Origin: Oscillospiraceae bacterium
GTDB taxonomy: Bacteria > Bacillota > Clostridia > Oscillospirales > Oscillospiraceae
Length of the DNA stretch: 64,000 nt
Reading direction: 5' to 3'
NCBI GenBank assembly: GCA_910575815.1
Contig: CAJTFN010000001.1
Coordinates: 366,507-430,506, forward strand
This document shows, piece after piece, positions 51,660 to 59,845 of this stretch; positions within the stretch are counted from its first letter, which is position 1, and every line of letters begins with the position of its first letter. The position numbers and the translations under genes are program-made. The notes under the pieces were generated by a model. It had not been told where the DNA came from, did not search any database, and worked only from the letters and a program-made list of their open reading frames with translations.

Positions 51660-52468
51660 GGGAATTCTGCTCTGTCCACACCCACTCCACCTTTTGCGAC
51701 GGGGAGAGTACCTTGGAGGAGATGGCCCGGGCCGCTTTCGCGGCGGGGGCGGTTTCCTTTGGCGCTTCGGGCCACAGCCACACGCCCTTGCCTGAGGATC
51801 AGGACGGTGTGCTGCCATTGGACATGACGGCTTACCGGCGGGAGGTGCTGCGTCTGCGGGAGGACTACGCCGGACGGATGGATGTGCTGCTGGGCATCGA
51901 GCTGGACAACTGTGCCGATGTGACGGCGGAGGGCTTTGACTACTGGATCGGCAGCGTCCATCGCATGGGGATTCCGGACGGGAGCCTCCGCACTGTGGAC
52001 TGGTCCCAGGAGCTGCTGGAGGCCTGGGAGGCCTTTAGCCGGGACGGCTGCGCCATGGCCGCCAGCTATTATGCCGAGGTTGGGCGGATGGCGGCCAGGA
52101 AGCCCACGATTTTGGGGCACGTCGATCTGGTGGCCAAGTTCAATGAGGACGGGCGTTTTTTCGACGAGGGAGACGCCCGCTACCGCTCCGCCGCCCTGGA
52201 GGGACTCCATGCCGCGGACCCGCGGGAGACCCTGCTGGAGATCAATACCGGGGCCATGTCCCGGGGCTACCGGAGCGTGCCTTACCCGGCCCTCTTTCTC
52301 CTGCGGGAGTGGCGGGACATGGGAGGGAAGGTCATCCTCACTTCCGACGCCCACAGTGCCTCCGCCATTGTGTGGGGCTACGGTGAAGCGGCGGCTCTGG
52401 CCAGGGCGGCGGGCTATGAACGGGCCGCCTTGCTGACGGCCTCCGGCTGGAGGGAGAGCTCCCTTTGA
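51656..52468 (+). CDS. hisK: Histidinol-phosphate phosphatase, PHP family
   Basis: The 270-residue PHP-domain metal phosphatase dephosphorylates histidinol phosphate. Metal-binding motifs are [11 protein letters not shown] at the N-terminus, [14 protein letters not shown] and TSDAHSAS. It completes the pathway, replacing the HAD-type HisB-N of Enterobacteria. It is the last gene, followed by a terminator. Confidence 0.94.
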   Translation: MREFCSVHTHSTFCDGESTLEEMARAAFAAGAVSFGASGHSHTPLPEDQDGVLPLDMTAYRREVLRLREDYAGRMDVLLGIELDNCADVTAEGFDYWIGSVHRMGIPDGSLRTVDWSQELLEAWEAFSRDGCAMAASYYAEVGRMAARKPTILGHVDLVAKFNEDGRFFDEGDARYRSAALEGLHAADPRETLLEINTGAMSRGYRSVPYPALFLLREWRDMGGKVILTSDAHSASAIVWGYGEAAALARAAGYERAALLTASGWRESSL

Positions 52469-52516
52469 CGGGGAACTCTCTGAATCAAGAGGGCCGGTGG
52501 TCGTTCCGGAAACCAT

Positions 52517-52555
52517 AAAAAACACGGAAGCCATAACAACGGCTTCCGTGTTTCC
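52517..52555. terminator. Terminator of the histidine operon
   Basis: AAACACGGAAGCC pairs with GGCTTCCGTGTTT around a seven-base loop, with A-rich left and T-rich right flanks. It may act on both strands. Confidence 0.88.
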
Positions 52556-52567
52556 ATTTCTTTCACG

Positions 52568-52612
52568 GGGACCCCTCCTCACCGTCTTCCACCACGGTGA
52601 GGAGCAGGTCCC
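52568..52612. other. Long nested hairpin downstream of abrB
   Basis: CTCCTCACCGT and ACGGTGAGGAG form an 11-bp stem inside an outer GGGACC/GGTCCC pair, about 45 bases in all. It lies between the his terminator and the minus-strand abrB gene. The absence of a U-run argues against a simple terminator; it could be a processing site, small RNA or repeat remnant. Confidence 0.45.
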
Positions 52613-52714
52613 TGTTGTTACATATGCTCGAGGCACGAAGCCCCGCGCATCCCTGATGGGTTCGGTCCTGACCGCAGTTATGCTCCGGTCCGCATCCGCT
52701 TCAAAGGGATACGC

Positions 52715-52966
52715 CTACGAGGCGTTCACGCGGGACAGCTCTTTCATACATCTGGGACAGACGCTCTTGCCTTTGAAGAGCGTAATGTCCTTGGTGGCGT
52801 CGCAAAAAATACAGCTGGGCTTGTACTTTTTGAGAATAACGGACGAACCTTCCACATAAATTTCCAGTGCGTCTCGTTCGGCGATGTCCAGGGTGCGCCG
52901 CATTTCGATGGGAAGCACAATCCGGCCCAACTCATCCACCTTTCTTACGATTCCAGTTGATTTCAC
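52715..52966 (-). CDS. AbrB/SpoVT-type transition-state regulator
   Basis: The 83-residue protein has the swapped-hairpin DNA-binding domain (STGIVRKVDELGRIVLPIE, residues 3-21) and a C-terminal extension with two CxxC pairs (CIFC, CPRC), likely binding zinc. These regulators control the shift to stationary phase and sporulation; spmA-spmB lies divergently next door. The GTG start at 52966 has AAGGAGG upstream, and its own promoter lies behind it. Confidence 0.92.
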   Translation of the reverse strand: MKSTGIVRKVDELGRIVLPIEMRRTLDIAERDALEIYVEGSSVILKKYKPSCIFCDATKDITLFKGKSVCPRCMKELSRVNAS

Positions 52967-53015
52967 AGCTCTCCTCCTTTCCCTATGTCCACGGTCTCTT
53001 CCAACAGGTGACGTA

Positions 53016-53045
53016 ACCTTATCACACATATGTTGAGTTTGTCAA
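53016..53045 (-). promoter_or_regulatory. Promoter of abrB-type gene
   Basis: On the minus strand a consensus TTGACA (53040-53045) and TAAGGT (53016-53021) are separated by 18 bases. A GTAA-rich palindrome-like GTGACGTAAC lies just downstream. Confidence 0.65.
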
Positions 53046-53114
53046 TTCTTTCCTAGGAAAATTTAAGAAGATGTTCATAATTTGGAGAAAAAAGTAAATA
53101 ATTGGAGGAATAAT

Positions 53115-53696
53115 ATGGAAATGGCATGGGTGTGGACAGGGATGGTAACGCTGTCGCTGCTTTTTGGAGCGGCTCAGGGGCGGTTGGACGCGGTGGCCGC
53201 CGCCGCATTGGAGGGAGCTCGCTCCGCCGTGGAATTGGGGATTTCCATGGCGGGAATTCTCTGCCTTTGGAGCGGCGTCATGGAGATCATGAACGCCAGC
53301 GGCGTCTCGGCGGGCTTGGCCCGGCTCTTCCGTCCGCTGCTGCGGCGTCTGCTGCCGGAGGCTTGCCGGGACGGGGAGACCTTGGCGGCGGTGTCCGCCA
53401 ATGTGTCCGCCAATCTCCTGGGTCTGGGAAACGCGGCAACCCCTCTCGGTATCCGGGCTGCCCGGCGGATGGCCCGAGGTTGCGGCGGCGTGGCCAGCGA
53501 TGAGCTGTGTTTGCTGGTGGTGCTGAACACGGCCTCCATTCAGCTCATTCCCGCTACCATCGCCTCGGTCCGGGCGGCGGCGGGCTGCCGGACGCCCTTT
53601 GATATTTTGCCGGCGGTGTGGCTGGCGTCGGTGCTGTCCGTGACAGCGGGACTGCTGGCGGCCTGGCTGCTGTCCCGGGGGAGGAGGAGACTATGA
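53115..53696 (+). CDS. spmA: Spore maturation protein A
   Basis: The 193-residue membrane protein has the nucleoside-recognition (Gate) fold of SpmA: WVWTGMVTLSLLFGAAQGR, GLGNAATPLGIRAARRM and NTASIQLIPATIASVRAAAG. SpmA and SpmB are needed for normal core dehydration of spores. GGAGG precedes ATG 53115. Its stop overlaps spmB by four bases (ATGA). Confidence 0.93.
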   Translation: MEMAWVWTGMVTLSLLFGAAQGRLDAVAAAALEGARSAVELGISMAGILCLWSGVMEIMNASGVSAGLARLFRPLLRRLLPEACRDGETLAAVSANVSANLLGLGNAATPLGIRAARRMARGCGGVASDELCLLVVLNTASIQLIPATIASVRAAAGCRTPFDILPAVWLASVLSVTAGLLAAWLLSRGRRRL

Positions 53697-54217
53697 ACCT
53701 CAGTTCTTTGGTAATTCCCCTTCTGCTCTCGGCGGTGGCGGTCTATGGCCTGGGGAAGCGGGTGGACGTCTACGCCGCCTTGACGCGAGGGGCGGAGGAG
53801 GGGCTGACGGTGCTGCTGCGGGTGATTCCCGCCCTGGTGGGCCTTCTGACGGCGGTGAGCATGTTCCGGGCTTCCGGGGCCATGGAGTGGTTGTCGGGCC
53901 TGCTGGCCCCGGCGCTGGAGTCGCTGGGCATCCCCCAGGAGACCGCGCCGCTGCTGCTGGTCCGGCCCGTCTCCGGGAACGGCGCTTTGGCGGTGGCCAG
54001 CGACCTGATGAGCGCCTACGGTCCGGACAGCTACATTGGACGGGTGGCGGCGGTGATGCTGGGCAGCACGGAAACGACCTTCTACACTATCGCCGTGTAC
54101 TTCGGCTCTGCCGGGGTTCATAAAACCCGCCACACCTTGCCGGCCGCCCTGGCGGCGGATCTGACGGGCTTTGTGGCGGCGGCGCTGGCGGTGCGGCTGT
54201 TCTTCGGGGGAAGCTGA
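53693..54217 (+). CDS. spmB: Spore maturation protein B
   Basis: The 174-residue membrane partner of SpmA shares the Gate fold: SSLVIPLLLSAVAVYGLGKR, VDVYAALTRGAEEGL, RPVSGNGALAVASDLM and LGSTETTFYTIAVYFGSAG. Translation is coupled to spmA. A terminator follows. Its presence supports a spore-forming host. Confidence 0.94.
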   Translation: MNLSSLVIPLLLSAVAVYGLGKRVDVYAALTRGAEEGLTVLLRVIPALVGLLTAVSMFRASGAMEWLSGLLAPALESLGIPQETAPLLLVRPVSGNGALAVASDLMSAYGPDSYIGRVAAVMLGSTETTFYTIAVYFGSAGVHKTRHTLPAALAADLTGFVAAALAVRLFFGGS

Positions 54218-54221
54218 AAGA

Positions 54222-54258
54222 CGGCAGGAAAGGGGAGAAGCCCTTTCCTGCCGCTTAT
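54222..54258. terminator. Terminator between spmB and the Xre regulator
   Basis: GGCAGGAAAGGG pairs with CCCTTTCCTGCC around GAGAAG; short T-rich CTTATT follows. Convergent genes on both sides may share it. Confidence 0.75.
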
Positions 54259-54289
54259 TGATTGTGAGCTATGAATTTGTTTATGGAGA

Positions 54290-54619
54290 CTACTGCACAT
54301 TCTGTTCTGAGAGCCATTGAAGGAAGCTCTTTGCCATCTCCAGCTGCTTGGGGTTCATGAGCCGGAGGTATTCCGCGACGTTTTTCCACTCCTCGTCCCG
54401 GACGCGCATTGTGCCCACCAGGAACTCATCTGGTGTGGTTTCCAAAGCCAGGGCCAGACGCATGATGACTTCGGTAGAGGGGATGGAAACGCCTCTTTCC
54501 ACGTTGGAAAGATATTTATAGCCCATGTTCGCCTTTTCTTCCACTTGGGCCTGCGTCAGATTCAACTGTCTCCGGCGGCGTGCAATCCGTTTTCCAATAT
54601 CCAGGTAGTCCAGAACCAT
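54290..54619 (-). CDS. Xre-family helix-turn-helix regulator
   Basis: The 109-residue protein has an N-terminal Xre/Cro domain (IGKRIARRRRQLNLTQAQVE, then YKYLSNVERGVSIPS) at residues 8-65 and a C-terminal helical tail (PKQLEMAKSFLQWL). The ATG at 54619 follows AAGGGGGA. It is divergent from a small gene at 54761 whose promoter lies between them, a plausible target. No phage genes are adjacent. Confidence 0.92.
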   Translation of the reverse strand: MVLDYLDIGKRIARRRRQLNLTQAQVEEKANMGYKYLSNVERGVSIPSTEVIMRLALALETTPDEFLVGTMRVRDEEWKNVAEYLRLMNPKQLEMAKSFLQWLSEQNVQ

Positions 54620-54693
54620 GATCCATCCCCCTTTTGTCGTATCATAAAGAGGATATCCAGTTTGAAGAACGACTAATCGGACGAAAAACCATC

Positions 54694-54722
54694 TTGACAA
54701 TTGAGCGGATTCGATTTATAGT
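54694..54722 (+). promoter_or_regulatory. Promoter of the small gene at 54761
   Basis: A consensus TTGACA (54694-54699) and TATAGT (54717-54722) are separated by 17 bases. Confidence 0.8.
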
Positions 54723-54760
54723 AGGATTACGGCGTGTAGCATGAATAGGGAGGGATTCCT

Positions 54761-54916
54761 ATGTATAAAAAAATGTACAAAATACTCTTTCACTCGATCA
54801 CAGAATCGCTGAGATTTTTGTCGGAGGGTAAGGTGGACACCGCCGAATGGCGGCTGGAAGAGGCCCAGAGAGAGACGGAGAGCATTTTCATGGAGTGGGA
54901 CGAGCGAAATAAATAG
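54761..54916 (+). CDS. Small conserved-type protein, 51 residues
   Basis: The frame starts with ATG behind GGGAGGG and a strong promoter. The product (MYKKMYKILFHSITESLRFL then WRLEEAQRETESIFMEW) is helical and resembles short clostridial proteins with an N-terminal aromatic/basic stretch and a Q-x-x-T/A-E-E helix, found next to regulators. Function unknown. It is divergent from the Xre regulator. Confidence 0.7.
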   Translation: MYKKMYKILFHSITESLRFLSEGKVDTAEWRLEEAQRETESIFMEWDERNK

Positions 54917-55027
54917 TTGTTTGTGCAACCAGCTGCGTTCCCGTCCCACGTTCCTCCCATATGAAGGGGCGGACCGATGTATCCACCCCTACACGCCGGT
55001 TTGCCGCGAAATAGGCGCGCCCTGTTT

Positions 55028-55174
55028 GGGAGTGTCCTATTCAGAGATTTTATTTTGTAGGGGCCGGCCCCTTGGGCGGCCCGTTATGAGGACCCGTTCT
55101 TGTGCCGGCGGGCCGCCGAGAGCGGCGGCCCCTACACGATGCTCCTCTTTTTAAATGTGCGATAGGGCACTCCC
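55028..55174. mobile_element. 147-bp mini-element with inverted repeats and 9-bp target duplication
   Basis: Left end GGGAGTGTCCTAT and right end ATAGGGCACTCCC form terminal inverted repeats. A perfect direct repeat GCCCTGTTT flanks the unit at 55019-55027 and 55175-55183. The inside is a GC-rich, self-complementary stretch (GGGGCCGGCCCCTTGGGCGG; GGCGGCCCCTACACGATG) with no coding capacity. It is clearly related to the traX-carrying element at 106-598. It inserted eight bases upstream of the thrS -35 box. Confidence 0.88.
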
Positions 55175-55190
55175 GCCCTGTTTTCCCCTC

Positions 55191-55219
55191 TTGACAAGTG
55201 ACCGCGCCGGTGTTATAGT
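55191..55219 (+). promoter_or_regulatory. Promoter of the T-box-thrS unit
   Basis: A consensus TTGACA (55191-55196) and TATAGT (55214-55219) are separated by 17 bases. The mini-element ends 17 bases upstream of the -35. Confidence 0.85.
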
Positions 55220-55225
55220 GAAATC

Positions 55226-55474
55226 CGTCAAATTGGCAATGACGGAGAAGAACCGCCCGCATCCTCCCCAGAGAGGGGCGCACTTGCTGGAAGCGCCCTG
55301 CGGGTTACGGCGGCTGTACCACTCCTGAGCCGCCCGGGAAGACCGGGCCGGGCCCTCCCGTTACCGAGGACACGAGCGGTGGTCCGCATCCGGGCCGCAA
55401 GCAGGGTGGAACCGTGGAATACGTCTTTCGTATCTCACCCCTGATCTTTCATCAGGGGTGGGATTTTTTTGCCC
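55226..55474 (+). promoter_or_regulatory. T-box riboswitch with terminator upstream of thrS
   Basis: The leader contains the T-box sequence GCAGGGTGGAACCGTG (55401-55416) followed by a terminator hairpin (CACCCCTGAT/ATCAGGGGTG, 55436-55460, then ATTTTTTT). Upstream GC-rich helices form stem I; an ACC triplet in GAAGAACCGCC is a candidate threonine specifier. Uncharged threonyl-tRNA should promote readthrough. Confidence 0.92.
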
Positions 55475-55500
55475 GCCCCGTAATATAAGGAGGAATGGAC

Positions 55501-57255
55501 ATGAGCGAAGAGCTGTACACCTTTGAAAATGAGACCTATCGGAAAACCTATTGGCACACCTGCTCCCACATCCTGGCCCAGGCCGTCAAGCGGCTGTACC
55601 CGGAGGTGAAGCTGGCCATCGGCCCCTCCATTGACGAGGGCTTTTACTACGACATGGATTCTCCCTTCCCCTTCACCCCCGAGATCATGGAGCAGATCGA
55701 GGGAGAGATGCGGAAGATCTGCAAGGAGAAGCTGAAGCTGGAGCGCTTTGAGCTGCCCCGGGCGGAGGCCCTGAAGTTCATGGAGGAGAAGGGGGAGCCC
55801 TTTAAGGTGGAGCTCATCAACGACCTCCCCGAGGACGCCGCCATCAGCTTTTATAAGCAGGGCGAGTTCACCGACCTCTGCGCCGGACCCCACCTGGACT
55901 CCACCGGCCGGGTGAAGGGCAACGCCATCAAGCTCACCGCCTGCAACGCCGCCTATTGGCGGGGAGACTCCAGCCGGGAGACCCTCCAGCGCATCTACGG
56001 CATCGCCTTCCCCAAGAAGGACGAGCTGGACGAATACCTCAAGCGCATTGAGGAGGCCAAGAAGCGGGACCACCGGAAGCTGGGCAAGGAATTGGGCCTG
56101 TTCATGCTCCGGGACGAGGGCCCCGGCTTCCCCTTCTTCCTGCCCAAGGGCATGACGCTGAAAAATACGCTGCTGGACTACTGGCGGCAGGTCCACAAAA
56201 AGTACGGTTACGTGGAGATCTCCACCCCCATTATGCTGAACCGCCAGTTGTGGGAGCGCTCTGGTCACTGGGACCACTATAAAAACAACATGTACACCAC
56301 CGTCATCGACGAGGTGGACTTCGCGGTGAAGCCCATGAACTGCCCCGGCGGCATGCTGGTCTACGCCAGTGAGCCCCACTCCTATAAGGAGCTGCCCTTG
56401 CGGGTGGGGGAGATCGGACTGGTCCACCGGCACGAGCTCTCCGGTGCCCTCCACGGCCTCTTCCGGGTCCGCTGCTTCAACCAGGACGACGCACACGTCT
56501 TCATGACCCGGGAGCAGATGCAGGACGTTATCCAGGAGACCGTCCGCCTCTTTGACGAGGTCTACTCCACCTTTGGCCTCAGCTATACCATCGAGCTCTC
56601 CACCATGCCGGAGGATCACATCGGCACCGTGGAGGAGTGGGAGCGGAACCAGGATATCCTGAAAGCCGCTATTACCGACATGGGCAAGGACTTTGTCATC
56701 AACGAGGGAGACGGCGCGTTCTACGGTCCCAAGCTGGACTTCCACCTGTCCGACTCCCTGGGCCGGACCTGGCAGTGCGGCACCATCCAGCTGGACAGCC
56801 AGCTTCCGGAGCGCTTTGAGCTGGAGTACACCGGCGAGGACGGAGCGAAGCACCGCCCCGTCATGATCCACCGGGTGGTCCTTGGCTCCATCGAGCGCTT
56901 CATCGGCGTGATTACCGAGCACTTCGCCGGGGCCTTCCCCCTGTGGCTGAGCCCGGTTCAGGCGAAGGTCCTCACGGTCACTGACCGGGCGGACGCCTAT
57001 GCCGCCGAAGTGGCCAAGGCTCTGGACGAAAAAGGCTTCCGAATGGAGACCGACGTCCGCAACGAAAAGATCGGCAAGAAAATCCGTGAAGCCACCCTGG
57101 AAAAAATCCCTTATATGCTGGTGGTGGGAGACCGGGACGTGGAAAACCAGACGGTCTCCGTTCGAACCCGCAGCGGAGAGGACCTGGGCGCCATGAGCCT
57201 GGAGGCCTTCGCCGCAAAGCTCCAGGACGAAGTCGATACCAAGGCCATTCACTAA
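55501..57255 (+). CDS. thrS: Threonyl-tRNA synthetase
   Basis: The 584-residue class II synthetase charges threonyl-tRNA. Present are the editing domain (HTCSHILAQAVK; the second Zn-type motif in LCAGPHLDSTG), the catalytic core with motif 2 LVHRHELSGALHGLFRVR and motif 3 PVMIHRVVLGSIERFIG, Zn-binding Cys in MNCPGGM, and a C-terminal anticodon-binding domain. The N-terminal TGS domain of longer ThrS proteins is absent, as in many Clostridia. ATG 55501 is preferred to 55495 on spacing from AGGAGG. Expression is under a T-box. Confidence 0.97.
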   Translation: MSEELYTFENETYRKTYWHTCSHILAQAVKRLYPEVKLAIGPSIDEGFYYDMDSPFPFTPEIMEQIEGEMRKICKEKLKLERFELPRAEALKFMEEKGEPFKVELINDLPEDAAISFYKQGEFTDLCAGPHLDSTGRVKGNAIKLTACNAAYWRGDSSRETLQRIYGIAFPKKDELDEYLKRIEEAKKRDHRKLGKELGLFMLRDEGPGFPFFLPKGMTLKNTLLDYWRQVHKKYGYVEISTPIMLNRQLWERSGHWDHYKNNMYTTVIDEVDFAVKPMNCPGGMLVYASEPHSYKELPLRVGEIGLVHRHELSGALHGLFRVRCFNQDDAHVFMTREQMQDVIQETVRLFDEVYSTFGLSYTIELSTMPEDHIGTVEEWERNQDILKAAITDMGKDFVINEGDGAFYGPKLDFHLSDSLGRTWQCGTIQLDSQLPERFELEYTGEDGAKHRPVMIHRVVLGSIERFIGVITEHFAGAFPLWLSPVQAKVLTVTDRADAYAAEVAKALDEKGFRMETDVRNEKIGKKIREATLEKIPYMLVVGDRDVENQTVSVRTRSGEDLGAMSLEAFAAKLQDEVDTKAIH

Positions 57256-57271
57256 ACAAATCGTATAAAAC

Positions 57272-57305
57272 AAAGGGACGTATCCAAAATGGATACGTCC
57301 CTTTT
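57272..57305 (+). terminator. Terminator of thrS
   Basis: AAAGGGACGTATCC pairs with GGATACGTCCCTTT around a four-base loop and is followed by T residues. It can also act on the opposite strand. Confidence 0.92.
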
Positions 57306-57400
57306 CACATAGTATGCAATTCTACAGTTGCCGTCGATTCGACCCAAACCACATTCAGACAATCAGAGCGCGCGAACGTTCTTTTTGCCTGCTGTTTCTT

Positions 57401-59836
57401 TCAAGAAAAAGTACGGTGGGGGACGTGCCAGATGTTGTCGGCGTATTCGGCGATGGAACGGTCGGCGGCGAAGATACCGCTGCGGGCGATATTGTGGAGG
57501 CTCATGCGGTTCCACTTCACGGGATCGGCATAGGTTTCCACCATGCGGGCCTCCGCGTCGCAGTAAGAGGCGAAGTCCGCCAGGAGCAGGTACTCGTCGG
57601 CAGGGCTGCCGCCCATGCCCAGAAGGAGGCGCTGATAGAGATCATCATACCGGACGCCATCCCGGAAGCCGTTGCGCAGAGCGTCCATGGCCCGGCGGAG
57701 GCGTTCGTCCTTGTTGTACCAGCGCTGGGGCACATAGCCCTCCCGCTTCAGGGCCTCTACCTCGTCGGCGTGGAGACCAAAGAGGAACATGTTCTCGGTG
57801 CCAAGCACCTCGTGCATCTCCACGTTGGCGCCGTCCAGAGTGCCAATGGTCAGAGCGCCGTTCATCATGAACTTCATGTTTCCCGTGCCGCTGGCCTCTT
57901 TGCCGGCGGTGGAAATCTGCTGGCTCACCTCGCTGGCCGGCATCAGCACCTCCGCCAGGGAAACCCGGTAGTTCTCCAGGAAGACCACCTGCAGTTTGTC
58001 CTTGCAGACAGGGTCGTGCTCAATCTGGTCCGCCAGGGAGTTAATAAGGCGGATAATCCGCTTGGCCACGGCATAGCCTGGAGCCGCTTTCGCGCCGAAG
58101 AGGAAGGTGTGAGGCTGGACGATGGCATTGGGGTTGTCCTGGAGCTTCTGATAGAGAGCAATGATGTGCAGCACATTTAGAAGCTGCCGCTTGTACTCGT
58201 GGAGCCGCTTTACCTGTACGTCAAAAATCGCGTCGGGATTCAAAAGAACACCCCGGCTCCGCTTGGCATGGACGGCGAAAGCCTCCTTGTTTTTCCGCTT
58301 GATCTCCGCCAGACGCTCCAGCACGGCCTTGTCGTCCGCGAAGGCGTCCAGCTTTTGGAGAACGGCAGCGTTGGACAGATAGGCGTCCCCACCGGTCAGG
58401 TCTTTGATGAGGCCGTCCAGACCAGGGTTGATCTCACTGAGCCAGCGACGGTGATCGATGCCGTTGGTGACGTTCTGGAACTTCTGGGGCTCCATGTTGC
58501 AGGCGTCCTTAAAAACGTCGTTCCGAAGAATGTCGGAATGGAGGGCGCTGACGCCGTTGACGGCCATGCCGCCGGCGATGCACAGGTTGGCCATGCGGAC
58601 CTCGCCGTCCCAGATGATGGCCATCCTTTTCGTCTTGGCGGGGTCGTGGTAAAAGTCCTCCACTTTCCGCTGCCAGCGGTTGGAAATCTCCTGAATGATC
58701 TGCCAGATGCGGGGCAGACGGCGCTCCATCAGAGTCTGGGGCCAACGCTCCAAGGCCTCCGCGAGAACGGTGTGGTTGGTGTAGGCCACGGAGTGAGTGG
58801 TAATATACCAGGCGTCGTCCCAGTTCATGCCGGTGTCGTCGATGAGAATACGCATCAGCTCCGGAATGACCAGGGTGGGGTGGGTGTCATTGATCTGAAT
58901 GACATTCTTCTCATGGAAGTTTTTCAGCGTCCCGTAAGTATCCAGATGCTTGGCGGTGATGGACTGGATGGTGGCGGAGACGAAGAAATACTGCTGCTTC
59001 AAACGGAGGGATTTGCCCTCAATGTGATTGTCCTCGGGGTAGAGAACCTTGGCGATGGTCTCGGCCATGGTCTCCTCTTCGGAGGCTTTCAGATATTCGC
59101 CTTGGCCGAAGAGTCCCATGTCAATGGCCTTGGTGGGACGGGGGTCCCAAAGGCGGAGAACGTTCACATGCCCGGTGCCGTAGCCGGCAATTTCCATGTC
59201 ATAGGGAACCGCCTGAACGGTGGTGGCGTTTTCGTTGACGGTGTGAAGGTATCCGTCGGCCCAGAATTCCCGGACGGTGCCGCCGAAGGAGACCTGCTGC
59301 GCCTCGGCGGGCTTGGGCAGAAGCCAGGCGGCTCCCAGGTCCTTCCAATGGTCGGGAAGCTCCACCTGCTGGCCCTCCACGATCTTCTGCTTGAACAGGC
59401 CCAGCTCATAGCAGATGGAATAGCCGGTGGCGGGAATCTCCAGGGTGGTCATGGAGTCCAGATAGCAGGCGGCCAGACGGCCCAGTCCACCGTTGCCCAG
59501 GGCGGCGTCGGGCTCCATTTCGAAGATGTCCCCGGCCTTGAAGCCCAGGTGGTCCAGAGCCTCTTTCAGCTGGGGCAGCAGGCCCAGGTTGTAGGCGTTT
59601 TTCATCAGGCTCCGGCCCATGAGAAATTCCATGGACAGGTAGTGAACCTGTTTTTTCTTGTTTTGGCGGGTCTTTTTCCGGGTTTCCACTTCCCGCACGG
59701 CCATCATGTCCCGCAGGACTAGGGCGCTGGCCCGCATCATCTCACCATCCGTGGCCTCATCGGCAGATTTGCCGAAGTTGGTCATGAGTTTGGCGGACAG
59801 GGCTTCTTCCAGTTCTTTCGTCGTAATCGATGCCAT
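57401..59836 (-). CDS. glgP: Glycogen/alpha-glucan phosphorylase
   Basis: The 811-residue GT35 enzyme releases glucose 1-phosphate from glycogen. Marker blocks are YLSMEFLMGRSL, AALGNGGLGRLAACY, DTHPTLVIPELMRIL, RLHEYKRQLLNVLH and the PLP-binding EASGTGNMKFMMNGALTIGT. It follows glgA after nine bases and is the last gene of the glycogen operon, so storage and breakdown enzymes are made together. Confidence 0.97.
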   Translation of the reverse strand: MASITTKELEEALSAKLMTNFGKSADEATDGEMMRASALVLRDMMAVREVETRKKTRQNKKKQVHYLSMEFLMGRSLMKNAYNLGLLPQLKEALDHLGFKAGDIFEMEPDAALGNGGLGRLAACYLDSMTTLEIPATGYSICYELGLFKQKIVEGQQVELPDHWKDLGAAWLLPKPAEAQQVSFGGTVREFWADGYLHTVNENATTVQAVPYDMEIAGYGTGHVNVLRLWDPRPTKAIDMGLFGQGEYLKASEEETMAETIAKVLYPEDNHIEGKSLRLKQQYFFVSATIQSITAKHLDTYGTLKNFHEKNVIQINDTHPTLVIPELMRILIDDTGMNWDDAWYITTHSVAYTNHTVLAEALERWPQTLMERRLPRIWQIIQEISNRWQRKVEDFYHDPAKTKRMAIIWDGEVRMANLCIAGGMAVNGVSALHSDILRNDVFKDACNMEPQKFQNVTNGIDHRRWLSEINPGLDGLIKDLTGGDAYLSNAAVLQKLDAFADDKAVLERLAEIKRKNKEAFAVHAKRSRGVLLNPDAIFDVQVKRLHEYKRQLLNVLHIIALYQKLQDNPNAIVQPHTFLFGAKAAPGYAVAKRIIRLINSLADQIEHDPVCKDKLQVVFLENYRVSLAEVLMPASEVSQQISTAGKEASGTGNMKFMMNGALTIGTLDGANVEMHEVLGTENMFLFGLHADEVEALKREGYVPQRWYNKDERLRRAMDALRNGFRDGVRYDDLYQRLLLGMGGSPADEYLLLADFASYCDAEARMVETYADPVKWNRMSLHNIARSGIFAADRSIAEYADNIWHVPHRTFS

Positions 59837-59845
59837 AAGCGTTCA

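Noticed and set aside
55435..57273. 612-codon minus-strand frame opposite thrS
   Set aside because: Its translation has no recognisable domain and it is the mirror of a conserved synthetase with correct third-position GC bias.
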